From positions 1-13,705 of the forward strand of contig QXYA01000173.1 in assembly GCA_009887135.1 (NCBI GenBank): a DNA stretch of 13,705 bases, read 5' to 3'. Numbering within the stretch: position 1 is the stretch's first letter; each line of letters opens with the position of its first letter. The notes beneath the pieces are model-generated. The model did no database searches. It saw only the letters and a list, made by a program, of their open reading frames with translations, and was not told the origin of the DNA. This DNA is from Candidatus Poseidoniales archaeon (lineage in GTDB: Archaea; Thermoplasmatota; Poseidoniia; Poseidoniales; Poseidoniaceae). Positions 9,901-13,705 of this stretch are shown piece after piece. A program made the position numbers and the translations under genes.

Positions 9901-12378
9901 TCTACTGTGAAGGTGCTGTGCTCGGGAAGCCCTGTGCCACTTGTTAACGATGATCTGAATACAAGATCGATAGATTTGAGTGCGTTGTACCTCGAACCCT
10001 GTGCTGAAATCGATGTTGAGACTTCAATATTTGACCATGCAGGAAACCTTCGTTTTATGACCAAAACTCTAGAACTCGACCACATCGTTCCATCCGCAGA
10101 GATGATCTTTGACGATGAGTGTTCTTGGTTTTCCGGAACAAAGTACGATGCGACACCACTCTGCGAACTTGAGGTACAACTCACTGATGATACGATGCCA
10201 TCACTCTTGGGAAGTTACCAACTAAATATATCATCGATCAGTGGTAATAAGGCCAAATCCATTTCCTTTTCATCAACCTTCTCTTCTCAGGATCTTGCGG
10301 ATTTTAATAGCGAGACGGTTATAATCACTATCATTGGAACTGATAAGGTAGGGAATCAAATTGCTTCGATTCCACTCGAAGTTTCTTTGCGCACAGATTT
10401 CTATCCAAAATGGTTCGGCGTGAGTTGTGTTGGGCAAAGCCAATGTCCGCTCACCGGTGAAACTAAAATGACGCCTGGATTTAATTTTGAATCGATTGGC
10501 TTTTCGGTGAGAGACGGTGAGGCGCCGATCGTCAAGACGAACCTAAATTTCACAATGGGGGGGGTGTCAACATTGCCAGTCACATCTCCACTGTTTTACA
10601 CGACTTACCTCGATGAGGGAAGATGGGACGTAACAGGCGATTTCAAAGACGCAGCGGGGCGTGTCTTTACGATCGAAAATCTTTCGATAATCTATGACAC
10701 CTCTTTCCCGATACTTTCCATTGATACTTCAAGGTCCACTGGTTATCTTGTCGAAGCTGGTTCCATTCTTTCGTGCGATGTCTGTTCCCTCGTCTTCAGA
10801 GTGGAAGATGTGACTTCAATGGATATTGTCATCAATCAAGATCACGTCGATGATGCCGGGTACTATATCATCGACACATCTACCTTGTCCGCTGGTTCAA
10901 TCGATGTCAGTGTGACCGATGAATTCCAACGAAAAACTTCCATTTCACTGCCGATTCTCACTGTGAACTCAACATCATTTGGTACACCTAGTTTCACAGG
11001 AAACCAAGATATCAAAACATTCTGTCTTGAAGAGGCTGGGAATTTAACCCAAAGAGAAGTTGTCTGTCTGTGGAGGAGGGAGGGTGTGGGCCTTGTTGAT
11101 TTACCCATACCCATCATGCTGTACATCGATCAACCTGAGTTAAGGGAGGTCCGACTGATTGTGCGTGCAGATGATACAACAACCTCATCAGTACCGGTTT
11201 CAAATGGCGCTAATACCCTCCCCAACATCCCATATTACACTTCTGAATTGCGGCTATCAATCGATGACAGTTTCTCTAAAGCAAAGCCTATGAGGATCAG
11301 ATTAATCGAACACACTGAGCCATGGGGTGAGTTCGACTTTGTCGAATCACAATTAAATGAAACAGACGCTCGATCTTCCTTTGAGTTCCGTTTTGCCCCC
11401 CCTGCCGGTCAAGAGCAATTCTACATGATCAAGGGCGGCAATGCAGGCGTCGATAATTGGCTTGAATGTTCATCAACATACCAATTTGCAGAAGTTGATC
11501 GCTCGATTCCAAAATCGATTACTCAAGACAATTGTGAAGTTGAACTTATTCGTCTGAGAGTGGATGGAACGATGCTCGTCAAAGTAGCAATCAATCATTC
11601 CTCAGTACGGATTAACTCAGGTTTAGGTTACCACGTCAATCCCTTGTTCAATTTGGCATCCTTCGCTGTTCAATTTGCCTACAGTGACCAACTGGGTGTC
11701 ATGGAGCGAACCGATGTTTCGGATTTGATTCTGTCATCCGACCAAATCCTTCGCGCTCCAGATTTGCCTTCGAGGTATGATAAGGGTGCCTGTCAGCTTG
11801 GCTTTGATGCATCAATTAATTCAATTGACGGATTTTTACAGAGTGATGCCACGCTTTCTCTTAACACTTGCATAAATTCTTTCGAGGATTCAGATGGTAT
11901 TGAGGCAATTGTTTGGAATCTAACGTTTTTCGACTCTATAGGGGTGCAATCGTATAGCCTTGATATTGAATGCAGTGGCACCTATTTCCCGCGCTCTTGG
12001 GCCTTCCAAGATGCCTTCAACAGTGGCAAGTGCGTTCACCCGGGTCAACCCTTCCCTTCGGGCGTATACGATGTGCGGGTGCGGCCAATTGTACTGGACG
12101 GCTCGATGTACGCTGAGGATGGATCGCTACAATTACATTACAGTCCAATCATAGGGAACCAGACTCAATGTGAAAACCAACAACCTTCGTGTTATGTTCA
12201 ACTGAATTTGAACTCAGTTACAGTTTACGCAAGTTTTGATCCAGCCCTCGAAGTTGAGAATGCAGCAGAATTTGTTCGGAACTGGAAGGCGAATCCAGGC
12301 TTCAATGTAATAGGATGGAACATTTTCTTTATCATTCTTCTAATGAATTTTATTCGCATCAGTCGGAAAAAAGAGTAA
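832..12378 (+). CDS. Giant Ig-like-repeat surface protein, secreted and C-terminally anchored (3848 aa)
   Basis: Probable cell-surface adhesin or coat stalk. Order of parts: signal peptide 1-27; about 31 copies of the beta-sandwich signature D-x-[LVFA]-G-[NR] between residues 211 and 3363, mostly 84-103 apart; a non-repeat juxtamembrane part, about 3377-3821; an anchor, 3826-3841, ending in a basic tail. Signature positions include 211, 295, 380, 570, 669, 764, 864, 962, 1059, 1159, 1258, 1356, 1456, 1555, 1653, 1751, 1846, 2031, 2221, 2409, 2496, 2679, 2778, 2867, 2964, 3068, 3171, 3273 and 3363. Domains often end in V-D-x-[TS]-x-P-like linkers (for example around 123-127 and 223-229), typical of prokaryotic Ig-like folds. 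The first part is Ser/Thr/Asn-rich, nearly Lys-free and dense in N-glycosylation sequons. No enzyme domain is visible. The GTG start is set by the ribosome binding site at 821-827; ATG codons at residues 13, 14 and 17 would cut into the signal peptide. Ligand and exact role are unknown. Confidence 0.97.
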   Translation: MGQKITSIVFVAMMLSMTWANVPVASATSPPATSVSISTPYFGTIANNGFAFTSASPNIILNATTPANSTLYSTEYKLGVNGNVTLYQGPFYLNSSTSVIELKYRSNASSGLESWKSLTISIDADAPTFSAASIGQPVQRYVGNRSVLLTSNSVPLRIHCSDSLSGFESMYGQIHNLTFNSSNNSFDLLPQNYPSLVALNQTMAASVQCNDKVGNQNWFNFSFRIDSSPPQLTTLTAGYRNGMCTSANWTLSASSADSDSDSSVEALENGTWQAFAGPRSFPSGFNDTVRIRATDQMGLSSNISQWAVLIDDSGPVVNATLVNNQLIYTVEDDCQVSETLVRWETYDGNLSSWYQVTNGTGSVPSFLNGSIIRAHVQAEDELGNTASSMTQWAQTNGSLPFTLLYERSDIHGGFAAPDFSVLLAPQGVQSSATYILYQGNQSVSSGNVSGLTTINYNFSHGDNIRLYVVTTGAINTTSHFNHTWVVDGSNQQSVGIFTSGSYVNTTDLILGPTGVMQHTASLDDLSGVGADFVECTSTGIQWARSFGSPIQPQGTAGQSTNFILGCRAVDLLGNPGPTTWANGSLDFVKPTASISPSSSQRISPSTTLQIQGQDTVGVHLLRLEFTWSNGTTNLSQNYTQATSSWSTTVNQIFPQAPDGTVGLTVHVTDIVGNSQIVAGHNWQLNTTSPLSSVQLVNASGSFLPGTDSILRLSPPASGWAGVWMNYTFEFNGTTLFSGNSTGLTSLQPNFSVDGNALLNITTGDMLGRNQTQQWFFTVDTTNSATPLFSVEGMNVSNGSQIRLGPSSKIRISNVVDDSTGVGGATASCTFDRSTWFVVENGDLLGLPAFQSTSTNLLLECQNADLFGNVGPMANYSIFLDSEEPAHSLNPNGAYVTPYTPLNISSSDSSGIATNQLFLQWTDGSTTIYRNTTRGSAVWNTTVQSMFGTLSAGVVSASLTTIDSLGNIKTSQGYTWMLTTQQPIPSLSAGSGVYGTHIGQSGVAFTIGGSSDGAGTHTIDYTIRYSNGTIIAQGSTTSQTTASISDLEEGQVEITVAITDYYGRLQNRTWFYTVDGSVSPLPHYSILGYNRSVNSTNWLGPSSTISLSNRLDSPGGVGYQMTRCSWDGTNWFTASTTEGVSPISVNEQHVSYQLRCKNVDLLNNAGNHSWFNFSVDTISPVHSLSPSSQSVIAPTSTIGFSSYDALGISYTEMNLTWTNGVDSWQETKLIYTNNWTGSLQSLRSNFTDGTIDVELRTFDLLGNFNTTTSIEWNLNTTSPVTGVAVSGDVVGNYLGNNFSLTITPPAHGGLAAVSNITLVGMGGTVLSTQTNLTTVYSFTAANDLQNGTLVLNISTQDALGRTHHQVSQYIVDRTITTAPSMQFVGRTFTKNGDIFLGPSSGISLNSGGDDAGGVGIHSTSCSWDGSSWFNASSLGTLTPSNSYGSVEAFQLQCRGIDLLGNLGPIVWSNGSVDAEVPATNFGTPTGTLLSESTVLNSSCSDSIGCSLKSIVAKFTVGGTDSWHHRTLSGNSASHLLSGLITATSQGTVTFYVVAEDNVGNTANVSTSTYDYVHGVPTVSISFHSNHHLNYISSNLSFSILPSTGWLSGISVHLTATHLTNSTELINSTINQSTSSQSLVNLAEGQVRVSLDICDQLSRCTQSVILLIVDRTGPSAPQIDIPDGYLLNNGSIVGRSVTLGTITSGLDGGSTTFETICSSALLNFTFTSNQSAVQFISLLNSTEWATLSCVSVDSVGNIGNQTNITLFRDDYKPELTLSAHPVDGVVTPSTAFNYSCFDEYSGKLTLSIRNEGITVYTTNSSGTLSSSFGNILPDTPYSSMQILVGCVDGVGNSNLSVIQSEWLPYLLPSNFSIISGQNSNVTFISGLSTITVDNPRQDVIHHLRYIESGQMSNWTLLSALTMDLDDLNFTFVDGEEIRIELRVSKSGTTLQNLTSTGPLRLDLSGPVIVLTNASSYGNSTLLGAQAIDAGIGHGIRYYWSFDNGTEFESTNANDIVFPSSPSQQVWFAIESSDFFGNRGNRSVTSLNRDFTPPQINLTQSTFGYIGQNSDFQISVYESTGLRSSNIFFESESGARYSLANNTSSLSFSTSDMPLWLLNESSLTLKIHAIANSQLVSSTSYILSVDQTKPELSIDFIASSNMSFNNTSNHSLVVFTGSPDIASICYKITTNSSNLPSECTLMVNRTLSLNRSQGAYLVYLFSSDFAGNSNQTIFTLIHHTQLPTISLTVSQMVGPSDTQNIVYSTEHNSILSLEWDGLLLAHSMGNFTIPSTDGTHELTMHVANDLGLMNSFNATIQVDALLPTLQIEGLQFSSMRAGTNTTLWFNSSDANSTIDQVRLNLTSGSESCEILMSPLLYIHSLNGTLTELFSNLNCSLLNGEAIPLTLTLEAKDHVGNHREISSDVMYHGSISPPDLNALRSNRTSSTIHIGPASSIECTPTIGAIYPSIELEWTGNTATIANNTLSNISSDGVLSCSITDAFGNIAQISKNLTYDFTPPSVNITWPDTRFGTYVRASGPSFTFDSFDAEASIFSMLYCISNQSCIPDVPSNGSTQFNGSSGVQYLTIFIENELGVTATNTTVFTLDNSPPSFAMNTKSNTTLFGSDLYIGLNSSIIELSVSDNYCLHSAILQSNQGSVSLPSNALTNHTVAPYSTFVRVTLIDCVGHSIITNYSVQTITTIQQGVPTVDVSHLGTAFFNGSNDFVFDGSVLLRASPQHPLPLNLSCQTSVGSIACSELQSTNQFLISLNASQNGTASIRYSDPVGNIAYKNFSFLADVEGPTCALEANGVKNGNTMFASSQFASEFRCHDLNEVSEVAWVSSSSTIMWVQLNGQWFAPPPPSSSVQLRAVDGLGNVAIDSLNVQFDDAAPALTYSNVTGVSFSEGYAKSDGFFVVTCADTLQSQCYITVEHFAASGLKIRTVNFTNQGPVSLQSNNGATELIKITTYDLVGNIYSQTETMTVDDQAPTYSISWTNPRGQIQLSMPFVPADGIIEIDVSNVFDVNISTSTVKVLCSGSPVPLVNDDLNTRSIDLSALYLEPCAEIDVETSIFDHAGNLRFMTKTLELDHIVPSAEMIFDDECSWFSGTKYDATPLCELEVQLTDDTMPSLLGSYQLNISSISGNKAKSISFSSTFSSQDLADFNSETVIITIIGTDKVGNQIASIPLEVSLRTDFYPKWFGVSCVGQSQCPLTGETKMTPGFNFESIGFSVRDGEAPIVKTNLNFTMGGVSTLPVTSPLFYTTYLDEGRWDVTGDFKDAAGRVFTIENLSIIYDTSFPILSIDTSRSTGYLVEAGSILSCDVCSLVFRVEDVTSMDIVINQDHVDDAGYYIIDTSTLSAGSIDVSVTDEFQRKTSISLPILTVNSTSFGTPSFTGNQDIKTFCLEEAGNLTQREVVCLWRREGVGLVDLPIPIMLYIDQPELREVRLIVRADDTTTSSVPVSNGANTLPNIPYYTSELRLSIDDSFSKAKPMRIRLIEHTEPWGEFDFVESQLNETDARSSFEFRFAPPAGQEQFYMIKGGNAGVDNWLECSSTYQFAEVDRSIPKSITQDNCEVELIRLRVDGTMLVKVAINHSSVRINSGLGYHVNPLFNLASFAVQFAYSDQLGVMERTDVSDLILSSDQILRAPDLPSRYDKGACQLGFDASINSIDGFLQSDATLSLNTCINSFEDSDGIEAIVWNLTFFDSIGVQSYSLDIECSGTYFPRSWAFQDAFNSGKCVHPGQPFPSGVYDVRVRPIVLDGSMYAEDGSLQLHYSPIIGNQTQCENQQPSCYVQLNLNSVTVYASFDPALEVENAAEFVRNWKANPGFNVIGWNIFFIILLMNFIRISRKKE
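2359..6984 (+). repeat. Three-domain super-repeat, six copies of ~295 residues
   Basis: Anchored on an L-G-P-S-S-like motif, units begin at 2359, 3238, 4123, 5014 and 5902, with a decayed sixth at about 6769. The second anchor, D-x-x-[GN]-N-x-G-[PN], occurs at 2539, 3421, 4306, 5197, 6082 and 6922 (residues 570, 864, 1159, 1456, 1751, 2031), giving steps of 294, 295, 297, 295 and 280 residues. Each of the first four units has three domains whose turn motifs run GN, GN, then G-R or S-R. The first domain holds a C-[ST]-x-D-x-x-x-W-F-like strand in the best copies. Units 1-4 match well; 5 and 6 are eroded. Only the first domain of the sixth unit can be followed, so the end is approximate. Confidence 0.85.
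4791..4797 (+). repeat. G7 homopolymer inside the giant gene
   Basis: Seven consecutive G bases in frame, coding for a Gly pair in the third domain of super-repeat unit 3. It is one of four long G/C runs in this gene. Confidence 0.9.
6977..6985 (+). repeat. C9 homopolymer inside the giant gene
   Basis: Nine consecutive C bases code for Thr2049-Pro2050-Pro2051 and the first base of the next Gln, in a domain-end linker. Loss of one C would open a frame that ends at about 7177; gain of one C would reach a TGA at about 7053-7055. Either change would remove the last ~1800 residues and the membrane anchor. Confidence 0.9.
10557..10564 (+). repeat. G8 homopolymer inside the giant gene
   Basis: Eight consecutive G bases in frame, coding after Met for Gly-Gly-Val near residue 3244. 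Loss of one base leads to a TAA about 80 bases later, which would release a protein lacking its juxtamembrane part and anchor. Confidence 0.9.
11396..11402 (+). repeat. C7 homopolymer inside the giant gene
   Basis: Seven consecutive C bases in frame, coding for Ala-Pro-Pro in the juxtamembrane region. Confidence 0.9.
12292..12375 (+). other. C-terminal PGF-like motif, hydrophobic anchor and basic tail
   Basis: Residues 3822-3824 are Pro-Gly-Phe, followed by a hydrophobic stretch at about 3826-3841 and the tail R-I-S-R-K-K-E. This is the tripartite layout of archaeal PGF-CTERM sorting signals, which archaeosortase A processes. The usual Thr-rich low-complexity spacer before PGF is missing, so it may be a plain stop-transfer anchor instead. 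Either way the body of the protein is outside and the tail inside. Confidence 0.55.
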
Positions 12379-12441
12379 GCGGTATCGCCTCTGATTGAAC
12401 TTCATCGAACCAATTATTAGGGAGTTCATCGAGGGGAAATT
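12379..12441 (+). other. 63-base gap between the giant gene and the coiled-coil genes
   Basis: The only gap between genes larger than 25 bases. It holds two copies of TTCATCGA (12401-12408 and 12425-12432, 24 bases apart) and an AT-rich CAATTATTAG (12411-12420) that could be a weak TATA element for separate transcription. No hairpin or poly-T terminator is visible, so read-through from the giant gene is possible. Confidence 0.4.
12431..12437 (+). promoter_or_regulatory. Ribosome binding site of the 210-aa coiled-coil gene
   Basis: GAGGGGA ends 4 bases before the ATG at 12442 and supports that start. Confidence 0.7.
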
Positions 12442-13074
12442 ATGTTCGAAGACCCAACGACACTTGCAGCGGTTGCAGCCAGCACTGGATTCATTATCGG
12501 ATACGGTTTGAAGACTGTTATTGTTAACCGTAAAGCGCCGCGAAAGGGCCGTTCATTCACTGCAAAACAGCTTGAACGATGGCATTGCAAGAAAAAGTGG
12601 GCTGATATTTTGTTGAGAAAAGACAAGATGCAATACGCAGAGTCGGAAATGGTTCTTCTCAACCAAGAAAAAGCACGTGAGAATAAAAAACGTACCACAT
12701 TATTCGCTGAGCGAGATGAAGCAATATCAATGCTAAATGACATCCGCCAACAAGTGAAAGATGCAAAAAGCGAGATGGAAGAAAAAGCAGTTTTACAAGG
12801 GGTTGGAAATGTTGCTGCATCCCTTTCTTCGATCCGTCGCCGCCTCGACGGCGTCTCGAACACGTTCGTAACACACCATCAACGTGTTTCTTTCATTGAA
12901 TTTGTGTTGCGAGATGATTCCATGCCAGACATAATTGAGGGTATGGATATGATTGACTTACACGGAGTCATCGAACAAAATGCTGGATTCTCGATTCAAA
13001 TGACCGAATCCGAACTCAAAGCAATGGGTTCAGCCCGCTCGATCGCTGAACTGAAGTCAGCATTGGGCGTTTGA
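12442..13074 (+). CDS. Membrane-tethered coiled-coil protein of unknown function (210 aa)
   Basis: I cannot assign a family. Residues 7-28 are a hydrophobic helix with small residues, followed by a strongly basic stretch at 30-53 (many Lys/Arg). That suggests a signal-anchor with the rest of the protein in the cytoplasm. Residues about 41-116 are highly charged and helical and look like a long coiled coil or helical hairpin. Then come an A-V-L-Q-G-V-G-N-V-A helix (116-125), a second basic helix (131-135), and a small C-terminal helical part (147-208). The basic first half, long helical pair and following short helix recall ESCRT-III/Snf7 (CdvB) architecture, but I see no decisive motif and give that idea low weight. 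A prophage or secretion coiled coil is another possibility. It lies 63 bases after the giant surface protein gene and 25 bases before the next gene. Confidence 0.9.
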   Translation: MFEDPTTLAAVAASTGFIIGYGLKTVIVNRKAPRKGRSFTAKQLERWHCKKKWADILLRKDKMQYAESEMVLLNQEKARENKKRTTLFAERDEAISMLNDIRQQVKDAKSEMEEKAVLQGVGNVAASLSSIRRRLDGVSNTFVTHHQRVSFIEFVLRDDSMPDIIEGMDMIDLHGVIEQNAGFSIQMTESELKAMGSARSIAELKSALGV

Positions 13075-13084
13075 CTGATTCTTG

Positions 13085-13090
13085 AAAGGA
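13085..13090 (+). promoter_or_regulatory. Ribosome binding site that decides the start of the 130-aa gene
   Basis: AAAGGA ends 9 bases before the ATG at 13100. The in-frame TTG at 13082 overlaps the binding site itself and has no site of its own, so the ATG is preferred. Confidence 0.6.
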
Positions 13091-13099
13091 TTTGATGAG

Positions 13100-13492
13100 A
13101 TGAATCCTTCGAGACAAAGATGCATAAATTCGAGTGCGATTAAAAACCGCACCAAGGACACACCCGATGTCTTAAATGATGGCCGTTCGATTGTAGAAGA
13201 CCTGAAAGTTTCCCTCCGCGACTATCAAGTAAAGGAACAAACCGAGTCTGCAATCGTTCAATCCAGAGCAGAAGCAGCCGTTGAATTTGGCCGAGTTTTG
13301 GAGGATGCGGCCGTTCTCTTAGCGCATGAAACTCTCCGCTCTCATATTCGAACGATTAATCGAGATATGAAGGAGTATTCTGAACCGGATTCTGAGGTGT
13401 TATTTCAAATTGAAGATCATGCTAACGATGCTATACTTGAGCGATTGAATGACCGGATTACTAATTTAGAGAAATATCTGGGGGTCCAATAA
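13100..13492 (+). CDS. Small all-helical protein of unknown function (130 aa)
   Basis: No family is recognised. After a polar, probably disordered N-terminus (1-25, with a single Cys8), the chain is predicted helical from about 27 to 92 and again from 97 to 127, joined by a short S-E-P-D-S break at 94-98. Hydrophobic residues recur in a heptad-like pattern (for example L67, V72, L73, L79, I83, I86). A signal peptide and membrane segment are absent, so it should be cytoplasmic. The start at 13100 is chosen because AAAGGA lies at the right distance; a TTG start six codons earlier is possible. Its TAA overlaps the next ATG by one base (TAATG), so the two are probably translated together and may form a complex. 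Confidence 0.85.
   Translation: MNPSRQRCINSSAIKNRTKDTPDVLNDGRSIVEDLKVSLRDYQVKEQTESAIVQSRAEAAVEFGRVLEDAAVLLAHETLRSHIRTINRDMKEYSEPDSEVLFQIEDHANDAILERLNDRITNLEKYLGVQ
13480..13485 (+). promoter_or_regulatory. Ribosome binding site of the last gene
   Basis: GGGGGT lies 6 bases before the ATG at 13492, inside the end of the preceding gene. Confidence 0.5.
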
Positions 13493-13705
13493 TGGGCCTC
13501 ACTTGGCCATGGTGGTTTCCTAAGGATGCCACCTACGAAGATTTTTTCCACTTTCTACCCCGTCGCCGAATTGGCTTTCCTTTCGAAATGGGCAGTGCAG
13601 AAATCAGACTCGAAATTACGAACACTGAGCGTTTATTGAAAATGGCCGAGCGCGAGCAAGAGGAACTGAGCGCCCTTTTAGAGATGAGATTAAAAATGAA
13701 GGACA
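13492..13705 (+). CDS. Trp-rich then coiled-coil protein, 5' part only (71+ aa)
   Basis: The frame is open to the window end, so only the N-terminus is seen. It starts MGLTWPWWFPKD, with three Trp among the first eight residues, then an aromatic stretch (Y15, F18, F19, F21), a P-R-R-R cluster at 23-26 and G-F-P-F (28-31). From about residue 34 it becomes a charged helix rich in Glu, Leu, Arg and Met, likely a coiled coil. A short aromatic N-terminus followed by a basic patch and a helix could bind a membrane surface, as the N-termini of ESCRT-III-type proteins do, but this is only a resemblance. The ATG overlaps the stop of the 130-aa gene by one base and has GGGGGT upstream, which supports coupled translation. 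Family unknown. Confidence 0.8.
   Translation, partial: MGLTWPWWFPKDATYEDFFHFLPRRRIGFPFEMGSAEIRLEITNTERLLKMAEREQEELSALLEMRLKMKD

Larger units (their letters stand above)
1462..10932 (+). repeat. Array of ~100-residue Ig-like repeats (protein-level)
   Basis: Thirty-one recognisable D-x-x-G-[NR]-type turns run from residue 211 to 3363. Spacing is about 85 residues in the first three, 95-100 in residues 570-1846, and 78-112 where neighbouring signatures can be followed after 2031. Variants that have drifted include D-Q-L-S-R (1653), N-D-L-G-L (2301), N-E-L-G-V (2587) and D-E-F-Q-R (3363). The DNA of the copies is diverged, so the array is old and is maintained as protein rather than as recently copied DNA. 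Confidence 0.85.

Noticed and set aside
9813..10184. Open frame of 123 codons on the minus strand within the giant gene
   Set aside because: Antisense shadow of a well-supported Ig-like repeat region; many similar shadows occur along the gene.
832..12378. Reading the giant gene as an assembly artefact or fusion of several genes
   Set aside because: One uninterrupted frame has a single signal peptide at the start, a single anchor at the end and a regular domain cadence across the whole length.
12361..12420. Transcription terminator after the giant gene
   Set aside because: No stable hairpin and no poly-T run are present in the gap.
12426..12863. Open frame of 145 codons on the minus strand opposite the 210-aa gene
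   Set aside because: It is fully antisense to a gene with a good ribosome binding site and coherent helical protein; its own product is low-complexity and shows no domain.
13082..13099. TTG start adding six residues to the 130-aa protein
   Set aside because: The AAAGGA binding site overlaps this stretch and is placed correctly for the ATG at 13100 instead.

Overview
The window is almost entirely coding on the + strand and is dominated by one 11.5-kb gene for a giant, secreted, membrane-anchored surface protein of 3848 residues. It has a signal peptide, about 31 recognisable immunoglobulin-like repeats, a non-repetitive juxtamembrane part and a C-terminal hydrophobic anchor with a basic tail. 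The setting looks prokaryotic: there are no introns, Shine-Dalgarno sites precede the starts, and genes are nearly touching or overlapping. A marine euryarchaeon such as Marine Group II (Poseidoniales) is my best guess. The reasons are very dense N-x-S/T sequons, a Pro-Gly-Phe tripeptide just before the C-terminal hydrophobic helix (as in archaeal PGF-CTERM proteins), and no obvious bacterial -10/-35 promoter. No phylogenetic marker gene is present, so this is inference and a bacterial host is not excluded.

Layout: positions 1-149 are an upstream region with no gene I can assign. Positions 150-827 encode a 225-residue polytopic membrane protein of unknown family. Its stop codon lies inside the ribosome binding site of the giant gene, which starts with GTG four bases later (832-12378). 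After a 63-base gap come three small helical genes: a 210-residue protein with an N-terminal hydrophobic segment and a long coiled coil (12442-13074), a 130-residue all-helical protein (13100-13492), and the first 71 residues of a third, Trp-rich then coiled-coil protein (from 13492, cut by the window end). The last two overlap by one base. The five genes probably form one operon or two closely linked ones.

Inside the giant protein the roughly 100-residue repeats are not uniform. From residue about 510 to 2050 they form a higher-order period of about 295 residues (three domains). It can be followed through six copies that decay towards the C-terminus. Each first domain carries a cysteine pair spaced 31-32 residues apart; the sixth copy has lost both. 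Sequon density is about 1 per 20 residues at the N-terminus and about 1 per 87 in the last 865 residues. Four G/C homopolymers of 7-9 bases lie in the reading frame and are candidate slippage sites.

A working picture, mostly inferred: the giant protein is an adhesin or surface-coat stalk exposed outside the cell. The upstream membrane protein is co-translated with it and may help export, anchor or modify it. The downstream coiled-coil proteins may form a cytoplasmic or membrane-associated scaffold. None of these functions is proven by the sequence.
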